In this document: positions 28,061 through 31,345 of the stretch, piece after piece
Position numbering within the stretch: position 1 is the first letter of the stretch
Layout: every line of letters begins with the position of its first letter
Virus record (IMG/VR): IMGVR_UViG_3300009425_000056
Coordinates: 1-31,345 of that record
From: a virus
Reading direction: 5' to 3' (one strand)
DNA: 31,345 bases
Translations under genes and position numbers: made by a program
The notes under the pieces: generated by a model
What the model was told of the DNA's origin: nothing
Seen by the model: the letters and a program-made list of their open reading frames with translations, nothing else
Databases searched by the model: none

Positions 28061-28656
28061 TGTTTGACACTAATAGTTTAAAATCTCAAGTCGCGAACAG
28101 GGGGGGATTTGCGTTTACAGGTAAATACTTGGTATCTTTTTTGAACACTCCAACGCGGCTTGGTTATGTTCCATCTAAGTTATTAAGTATGACTTGTGAA
28201 AATACTTCATTACCAACTAGGTCTATTCAGGCTAGTGAAAAATTGATATATGGAACTTCATATCAAATGCCGTACAAACATGCGTATGGAGAAATTTCAA
28301 TGACCTTTTATCTTACAAAAGATATGAGTGCTAAGAAAATGTTTGATAGGTGGTTAAATTTAATAGTAGATCCAGTTTCAGGAGATCTTGGTTACTACGA
28401 AAATTATACTTGTGATATTAATGTTGCAATGTTTGGAAAGAATATAGGTAATCCAGGCGAATCTAGTGCTACTGCAGATTATGCTGTTAAACTTATAAGG
28501 GCTTGGCCCAGCATTGTAGCTGAGGTCGCACTAACTCATTCTGGAGGTGCAGATATAGCTAAATTACCAGTAACTTTCCAATATAAAAAGTGGGAAGAAA
28601 GTTCTTGGCCGGTGGTTGGTGCTCCAGCAAGAACACCGAATCCCCATGAACGATAA
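28060..28656 (+). CDS. Tail-tube-like protein (gp54 or gp19 type)
   Basis: This 198-aa protein has the plan of the T4-like tail-tube family. It has an N-terminal arm, a first strand (FTGKYLVSFLNTP), the segment KLLSMTCENTSLPTRSIQAS, YGTSYQMPYKHAYGEISMTF, a helix (KDMSAKKMFDRWLNLIVDP), YYENYTCDINVAMF, and closing strands (VKLIRAWPSIVAEVALTHSG, AKLPVTFQYKKWEE). The main tube gp19 normally lies beside sheath gp18, which is absent here. This copy is between gp4 and gp26, so the initiator gp54, which has the same fold, is the better guess. A second gp19-type protein is the alternative. Confidence 0.75.
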   Translation: MFDTNSLKSQVANRGGFAFTGKYLVSFLNTPTRLGYVPSKLLSMTCENTSLPTRSIQASEKLIYGTSYQMPYKHAYGEISMTFYLTKDMSAKKMFDRWLNLIVDPVSGDLGYYENYTCDINVAMFGKNIGNPGESSATADYAVKLIRAWPSIVAEVALTHSGGADIAKLPVTFQYKKWEESSWPVVGAPARTPNPHER

Positions 28657-28659
28657 ATA
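28652..28659 (+). promoter_or_regulatory. Late-promoter-like octamer before gp26
   Basis: GATAAATA differs from T4 TATAAATA at the first base only. It overlaps the stop codon of the tube-like gene and lies 26 nt before the gp26 ATG, leaving a leader of about 20 nt with AAGGAGA. The 29-nt gap is the only sizeable one in the rightward block before the tape measure, which supports an internal promoter. Confidence 0.4.
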
Positions 28660-28685
28660 ATAACTGATTTGAAAAGGAGAATATT

Positions 28686-29417
28686 ATGGCTTTGCCGATA
28701 ATTACAGTAATGAAACATGAACTTACTCTTCCATCATCGGGAGAGAAGATCACCTTTAGACCATTCCTTGTTAAAGAGGAAAAGATTTTGATGATGGCCT
28801 TACAAAGTGGGGAGGCTAAAGACATGGTTAGAGGTCTAAAAGACATAGTTAATAATTGTGTAGATAAGGATTTGAAAGTTGATACTCTACCACCATTTGA
28901 TCTTGAATTTATTTTTCTACAATTAAGAGCTAGATCAGTAGGAGATAAAATACCGATTAATTATTCATTACCAGAAGAACTATGTAAAGATGGTAAACTG
29001 CAGTGTCTATTTAACATAGAACTTAATATAGATGATATTAAAGTTCAACAAGATAAAAATCATAAAGATCTTATAGATTTAACAGATACCATAAAATTGA
29101 AAATGAGGTATCCAGATATGGACTCTGCTGCTTCAATGACAGGAGTTGAAGGTACTGAGATGGTAGATAAAACTTTTGAGCTCATTGGACAATGTATAGA
29201 ATATATTGTAGATGGAAAAGAAATGCATAAATTGTCTGACTATACTAAAGCAGAAGCAGATGATTTTTTAAATAGTCTATCTTCTCAGAATTTTAAAGAA
29301 GTTCAAAAATTCTTTGATACCATGCCTAAATTGAAACATGAAATAACAGCAAAATGTAAGGTTTGTGGAAAAGAGAACAAGAGAGTTCTTGAGGGGATGG
29401 GAGATTTTTTCTCATAG
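28686..29417 (+). CDS. 26: Baseplate hub assembly protein gp26
   Basis: This 243-aa protein (T4 gp26 is 208 aa) fits the T4 gp26 baseplate family. The N-terminus is ITVMKHELTLPSSGEKITFR followed by PFLVKEEKILMMALQSGE. The central part is NCVDKDLKVDTLPPFDLEFI then FLQLRARSVGD, and a helical C-terminus (FLNSLSSQNFKEVQKFFDTM) precedes a CxxC finger (C224, C227, KCKVCGKEN) and the end EGMGDFFS. C100 and C107 (LCKDGKLQC) are a second Cys pair. AAGGAGA lies upstream of the ATG. The last codons GAT-TTT-TTC form a slippery heptamer directly before TCA-TAG, and gp51 sequence continues in the -1 frame. By position and size, the protein resembles the short form of a tail assembly chaperone pair. Confidence 0.88.
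   Translation: MALPIITVMKHELTLPSSGEKITFRPFLVKEEKILMMALQSGEAKDMVRGLKDIVNNCVDKDLKVDTLPPFDLEFIFLQLRARSVGDKIPINYSLPEELCKDGKLQCLFNIELNIDDIKVQQDKNHKDLIDLTDTIKLKMRYPDMDSAASMTGVEGTEMVDKTFELIGQCIEYIVDGKEMHKLSDYTKAEADDFLNSLSSQNFKEVQKFFDTMPKLKHEITAKCKVCGKENKRVLEGMGDFFS
29405..29411 (+). promoter_or_regulatory. Predicted -1 ribosomal frameshift site (T-TTT-TTC) joining gp26 to gp51
   Basis: In the gp26 frame the codons are GAT TTT TTC TCA TAG, giving the X-XXY-YYZ heptamer U-UUU-UUC at 29405-29411, two codons before the gp26 stop. After a -1 slip the ribosome reads CTC ATA GGT CTG AGT and so on, the gp51 frame, which is open to TAA at 29597-29599. The -1 frame is blocked upstream by TGA at 29390-29392, so only the 18 nt between that stop and the heptamer are open in both frames. 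The fusion would be 304 aa. Confidence 0.65.
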
Positions 29418-29599
29418 GTCTGAGTCATGATTCCTTAGCGAATCATTATGTTACGAATTTCGCTATGATTCAGCACCATAAATGGAGTCTTACGGAAATA
29501 GAGAATATGATACCTTTTGAAAGAATAATATATTCTGATATGCTTTCTGATTGGATTAAAGAAGAGAATGAAAGAATAGAAAACCTAAACAAAAGATAA
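29411..29599 (+). CDS. 51: Baseplate hub assembly catalyst gp51 (probably made as a gp26-gp51 frameshift fusion)
   Basis: The frame from the slippery site to TAA 29599 encodes 62 residues: LIGLSHDSLANHYVTNFAMI, then QHHKWSLTEIENMIPFERII, then a charged helix ending ENERIENLNKR. The SHDSLANHYVTNFAMIQHHKWS part looks conserved, in line with gp51-like proteins of marine T4-like phages as I recall them. Yet the first ATG is at 29465, inside that part, and has no Shine-Dalgarno. Starting there would leave only 44 aa. No ATG, GTG or TTG exists earlier in the frame. The simplest reading is -1 frameshifting from gp26. Less likely are non-AUG starts (ATA 29414 or CTG 29420) or a 44-aa protein. Much shorter than T4 gp51 (249 aa), so the name rests on position and memory of relatives. 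Confidence 0.7.
   Translation, partial: LIGLSHDSLANHYVTNFAMIQHHKWSLTEIENMIPFERIIYSDMLSDWIKEENERIENLNKR
29427..29446 (+). promoter_or_regulatory. Hairpin 3' of the slippery site, possible frameshift stimulator
   Basis: ATGATTC (29427-29433) and GAATCAT (29440-29446) are perfect complements around a 6-nt loop CTTAGC. The loop bases TAGC (29436-29439) could pair with GCTA at 29462-29465 to make a pseudoknot. Alternatively TAGCGAA (29436-29442) pairs with TTCGCTA (29459-29465). The stem starts 15 nt after the heptamer, longer than the usual 5-9 nt spacer, so its role is uncertain. Confidence 0.4.
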
Positions 29600-29608
29600 G
29601 GGTAATAT

Positions 29609-31345
29609 ATGGCTGAAGCCACTTTAAAAGATGTAATAAAAAAACTTGATGACGTTAAGAGCGCTGTGTCAGCTAGTGGTGCCACGGATGCAACTACTAC
29701 AGCTAAAGCAGCGGAGGCAGCTGCTGAATCTGCAAAGGCAGCTGCGGAGAGTGCACAAGTCCAGCTGGATATTAGAGATAATACTGCACCTCGTAAACCA
29801 GATAAAGAAAAGGAATCTTTTGGTCTGCTTGGTCTTATAGCAGGACTAACTGCAGCTGCTGCTGGACTCGTTGTTGGACTGACCGCAGGATTTATTAATT
29901 TCTATAAACATCTATTCAAGTTAGCAGGAAAACTCGCTCCAAAATGGTTAGATGATATATTCAAAAAATTCAAGGCCCCGAAATGGTTAGATGATTTCTT
30001 TAAGCAATTTACTAAAGAAGGAAAGATTGCTAAAAAAGTCATGAAGATTATTGATAACTTTAAAATGCCCAAAATAAATTTCCTTGATGATGTTTTCAAA
30101 GCATTTACAAAGGAAGGTAAACTTTTTAAAAAGATCACAGGAATTTTTGACAAATTTAAGATGCCAAAATTTACATTTATTACTAAGATAACAGATTTTC
30201 TTAAAAGCACAGATAAATTTAAAGAAATTAGTAAAGCTATTGATGGAGTCAAAGGCCTATTTCCAAAAGGTAAAGGTGGTGGAACTATTGGAAAAATGTT
30301 TAAGGGTATAGGAGATGTATTCAGACCTCTTGGAAAAATAGGAAAGACCCTTGGCGACGCATTCAAACCGATAAGTAAATTACTTGGAGGGGGAGTGCCA
30401 GGAAAAGGAATTTTAAAGTCTTTAAGCTTTCTGATGAAGGGTGGAATAATGGGAAGAGTATTCAGAGCCTTTGCAGCAGTTGGAAAAGCTATCGCTGCAC
30501 CACTCGCTATAATTATGGGTATCATTGATGGATTTTTTGAAGCAAAAGATGCTGTATCAAAAAGTGATGGTATTATGGCTTCACTTGTTAATGGTATTAT
30601 TGGTGCTATAGGTGGTTTCGTTGATGGTGCAATATTCCAACTCTTAGATCTAATCAAAAGTGGAATATCTTGGATTGCTGGATTTTTCGGATTTACTGAA
30701 ATTGAAAAGGCACTTGATAGTTTTTCGTTCTCTAAAATGTTCAATGAATTCTTAGATGATATCTATTCTTGGTTCAATCTCTTATTCAACAATCCAGTTG
30801 CAGCATTAACAAATTTATTAAAAAATTACTTTGGAGCCATGCTTTCAATAGGTGATTTTATTGTTGATATGCTTAAAAAACCTTTCGTGTGGATAATGGA
30901 ATTGTTTGGATGGGATGATGCTGCAGCTGCAACTGAAAAGTTTTCTTTTAGTGGAACGGTTATGGGCGTGTTCGATTCAGCGATGGCATGGATCACATCT
31001 CTATTTTCTGACCCTGTTACAGCACTCACCAATGCCCTAGCAACTATAGCCAAAGGATATCTTACAATAGGAGACTTTGTTATTGCTCCTCTCAAGATGG
31101 CTATAGCATGGGTACTAAGATTATTTGGATGGGATGAAGCAGCAGAAGCTACAGAAACCTTTTCCTTCTCTGGTACAATTATGGGAGTGTTTGAGTCTGC
31201 TAAAAAATGGATAATGGGTCTATTCTCATGGAGTCAAGAACCAGTAAAAGAAGATGATAGCTTTATTGTTAAAACCATAAAAGGAGTAGTGAAAACTGTC
31301 AAGGATTGGTTTGGGAATATGTTTAAATTTGATTCTACAGGTGAT
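29609..31345 (+). CDS. Tape-measure-type tail protein (gp29 role), C-terminus beyond right edge
   Basis: The frame is open from ATG 29609 to the edge (579 aa, partial). AAGGG lies 6 nt before the ATG and overlaps the gp51 stop. Residues 1-55 are an Ala-rich helix (TAKAAEAAAESAKAAAESAQ). Residues about 71-98 are strongly hydrophobic (GLLGLIAGLTAAAAGLVVGL), a candidate membrane-active segment. Residues 121-213 carry three degenerate units of about 31 aa (FKAPKWLDDFF..., FKMPKINFLDDVF..., FKMPKFTF...). Residues about 225-310 are Gly/Lys/Phe-rich helix. From 360 on there are 73-aa repeats. Helical, repetitive composition with hydrophobic stretches, placed right after gp26/gp51 (the tail-chaperone position), fits a tape measure that sets tail length. 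T4 gp29 (590 aa) is the functional counterpart; the length here is at least similar and probably greater. Confidence 0.75.
   Translation, partial: MAEATLKDVIKKLDDVKSAVSASGATDATTTAKAAEAAAESAKAAAESAQVQLDIRDNTAPRKPDKEKESFGLLGLIAGLTAAAAGLVVGLTAGFINFYKHLFKLAGKLAPKWLDDIFKKFKAPKWLDDFFKQFTKEGKIAKKVMKIIDNFKMPKINFLDDVFKAFTKEGKLFKKITGIFDKFKMPKFTFITKITDFLKSTDKFKEISKAIDGVKGLFPKGKGGGTIGKMFKGIGDVFRPLGKIGKTLGDAFKPISKLLGGGVPGKGILKSLSFLMKGGIMGRVFRAFAAVGKAIAAPLAIIMGIIDGFFEAKDAVSKSDGIMASLVNGIIGAIGGFVDGAIFQLLDLIKSGISWIAGFFGFTEIEKALDSFSFSKMFNEFLDDIYSWFNLLFNNPVAALTNLLKNYFGAMLSIGDFIVDMLKKPFVWIMELFGWDDAAAATEKFSFSGTVMGVFDSAMAWITSLFSDPVTALTNALATIAKGYLTIGDFVIAPLKMAIAWVLRLFGWDEAAEATETFSFSGTIMGVFESAKKWIMGLFSWSQEPVKEDDSFIVKTIKGVVKTVKDWFGNMFKFDSTGD
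30686..31240 (+). repeat. 73-residue tandem repeats in the tape-measure protein
   Basis: Three protein units start at F360, F433 and F506. They align as FGFTEIEKALDSFSFSKMF, FGWDDAAAATEKFSFSGTVM and FGWDEAAEATETFSFSGTIM, then (V/F)(F/D)ES/DSAxxWIxxLFS, PVxALTN, and LSIGDF or LTIGDF. Unit spacing is exactly 73 aa (219 nt) between starts. Units 2 and 3 are closer to each other than to unit 1. The third unit diverges after LFSW. More units may follow beyond the window. Confidence 0.8.

Noticed and set aside
29427-29446. The hairpin as a transcription terminator
   Set aside because: It is AT-rich with no U-run after it, lies inside the open gp51 frame, and the tape-measure gene continues in the same direction.
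29902-30744. A 280-codon open frame on the minus strand
   Set aside because: It is the antisense of the tape-measure-type gene, is Pro/Ile/Ser-rich as a mirror of Gly/Asn/Lys codons, has no ribosome site and matches no family.
1-31345. tRNA genes, CRISPR arrays, insertion sequences, integrase or attachment sites
   Set aside because: None seen; the gaps between genes are too short (under 50 nt) for such elements, and no transposase- or integrase-like protein is encoded.

Overview
This AT-rich window is part of the structural (late) region of a marine T4-like myovirus. The protein sequences resemble those I know from cyanophages and pelagiphages. The host cannot be settled from this stretch, because there are no auxiliary metabolic genes, tRNAs or host genes in it. 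Almost every base is coding. Genes overlap by 1-8 nt or are separated by fewer than 45 nt, and there is no gene-free stretch over 300 bases.

Leftward block (minus strand, 26971 down to 1). The order of transcription is: tail-tube cap (gp48-like), baseplate wedge gp53, a gp27-type hub protein, gp5-type hub/spike with an OB-fold and beta-helix but no visible lysozyme domain, a 773-aa unknown protein, a PAAR spike tip, a 58-aa helical protein, a 660-aa unknown protein, wedge gp25, wedge gp6, a 2086-aa gp7-position wedge protein, wedge gp8, and a giant DUF4815-type structural protein cut by the left edge. Together these make most of a contractile-tail baseplate: the central hub and spike first, then the wedges.

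Rightward block (plus strand, 27013 to 31345). The order is: gp4-like head-completion nuclease fold, a 198-aa conserved unknown, a tail-tube-like protein (gp54/gp19 type), hub assembly protein gp26, gp51 in the -1 frame, and the N-terminal 579 residues of a tape-measure-type protein cut by the right edge. The two blocks diverge from a 41-bp gap holding an exact T4 late-promoter octamer (TATAAATA) on the minus strand.

Most interesting points: (1) gp51 has no usable start codon upstream of its conserved part. Its open frame joins gp26 exactly at a U-UUU-UUC slippery heptamer, followed by a perfect 7-bp hairpin. This predicts a gp26-gp51 fusion made by -1 ribosomal frameshifting, like the lambda G/GT tail chaperones. 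(2) The 2086-aa wedge protein carries an inserted cupredoxin-like domain with an apparent type-1 copper site (H112, C167, H170, M173). (3) The same protein ends in about 900 residues of short acidic LEDG/LEED repeats. (4) The tape-measure protein contains 73-residue tandem repeats. All functional names rest on reading the sequence and on memory of these families, with no database search.
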